Source: an uncultured bacterium | Lineage (GTDB): Bacteria > Verrucomicrobiota > Verrucomicrobiia > Opitutales > Intestinicryptomonadaceae | Direction of reading: 5' to 3' | NCBI GenBank assembly: GCA_905214995.1 | Contig: CAJMOT010000120.1 | Location: 1-6,299, forward strand | DNA: 6,299 nt | Shown here: positions 5,739 through 6,299 of the stretch, in pieces | Layout: each line of letters begins with the position of its first letter | Position numbering within the stretch: the stretch's first letter is position 1 | Notes under the pieces: generated by a model | Told to the model about the DNA's origin: nothing | Database searches by the model: none | The model's input: the letters and a program-made list of their open reading frames with translations, nothing else | Position numbers and translations under genes: made by a program

Positions 5739-6299
5739 ATGAACCAGAAAAACTCCGGAACGCGCAAGTGGAAATTTTTCAGGGCGGGCGGAACCTTCCA
5801 GCCCTCGATAGAGACGGGCGCCGACATCGCGGCCATAGGCGGCCTTGACATGAAGCTGTGGGCGGCGCTCAGCTGCCCCGCGCGCGGCCTGTTCTTCGAC
5901 CAGAAAACCCTCGACTTTATCGACGCCGATTCCGACGGGCGCATAAGGCGCGACGACATCGTGGCCGCCTGCCGCTGGGCGTGTTCCGCCCTCAAAAATC
6001 CGGACGCGCTGACGGAGGGCTCGGATTCCCTGAAACTCTCGGACATCGACGAATCCTCCGAAACCGGAGCGCGGCTCCTGGGCTGCGCGCGGGAGATTCT
6101 GGAAAATATCGGAAGAAAGGGCGGCGTCTCCATATCGGTCTCCGACTTCGACGACAGGGAAAAAATATTCGCGGGCACGCCGTTTAACGCCGACGGGATA
6201 ATCACCGCCCTCTCTTGCGGGGAAGACGCGGAGCTCGCAAACGCGCTCGCCGCGGTGGTAGCCGCGTGCGGGGCGAAGGCCGACCGCTCGGGGCTCGGC
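5739..6299 (+). CDS. EF-hand domain protein, N-terminal part (3' end outside window)
   Basis: The frame opens at ATG 5739 and stays open to the last base (187 residues), so the gene continues beyond the window. It begins MNQKNSGTRKWKFFRAGGTF, without a signal peptide, suggesting a cytoplasmic protein. A canonical EF-hand calcium loop covers residues 62-73 (D62, D64, D66, G67, I69, D73; DADSDGRIRRDD), following a helix (FFDQKTLDFI). A second, degenerate EF-like piece is FNADGIITA (149-157). The block 'FFRAGG...ETGADIAAI..LDxKLWAALSCPARGL' recalls a family of long conserved bacterial proteins of unknown function that carry an EF-hand near the N-terminus, but I cannot name it. Function is not assigned; calcium binding is inferred from the loop, although Asp rather than Glu at loop position 12 may lower affinity or favour magnesium. 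There is no Shine-Dalgarno; an A-rich TAAAAAAT precedes the ATG. The gap of 21 bases after the previous stop allows co-transcription. Confidence 0.75.
   Translation, partial: MNQKNSGTRKWKFFRAGGTFQPSIETGADIAAIGGLDMKLWAALSCPARGLFFDQKTLDFIDADSDGRIRRDDIVAACRWACSALKNPDALTEGSDSLKLSDIDESSETGARLLGCAREILENIGRKGGVSISVSDFDDREKIFAGTPFNADGIITALSCGEDAELANALAAVVAACGAKADRSGLG

Overview
The window looks like chromosomal DNA from a GC-rich bacterium, most likely of the phylum Verrucomicrobiota (perhaps near Opitutales). This rests on recalled resemblance, not a search: a FAD-dependent oxidoreductase with a C-terminal jelly-roll domain, a very short C4 zinc-ribbon protein, a long DnaE with inserts, and an EF-hand protein starting with a 'KWKFFRAGG'-like block. 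Isoleucine is often encoded by ATA despite the high GC content, and no start codon has a convincing Shine-Dalgarno sequence.

Layout, left to right. Positions 1-627 (+) hold the 3' end of a probable FAD-dependent oxidoreductase, of which only the C-terminal discoidin-like region is visible. Positions 628-947 are non-coding, lie between two convergent genes, and hold several hairpins, one of them a good minus-strand intrinsic terminator. Positions 948-1319 (-) encode a 123-residue protein with a CX2C-X20-CX2C zinc ribbon. Positions 1320-1443 separate it from the divergently transcribed dnaE and carry a plus-strand terminator-like hairpin and a promoter-like sequence. Positions 1444-5286 (+) encode the complete replicative DNA polymerase III alpha subunit (DnaE, 1280 residues). 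Positions 5349-5717 (+) encode a 122-residue exported protein that resembles only the last coils of a beta-helix enzyme. Positions 5739-6299 (+) hold the first 187 residues of an EF-hand protein that runs off the window.

The genes do not form an obvious pathway. dnaE is the one housekeeping gene of certain function; the two genes after it follow on the same strand at gaps of 62 and 21 bases and could be partly co-transcribed, but nothing links them functionally to replication. I see no CRISPR array, tRNA or rRNA gene, insertion sequence, integrase or phage gene, and no clear novel multi-gene system. The points most worth a second look are the possibly leaderless dnaE transcript, the intact PHP metal site of DnaE (suggesting built-in proofreading), the terminator-like hairpin just before the dnaE promoter, and the miniature beta-helix-like exported protein.
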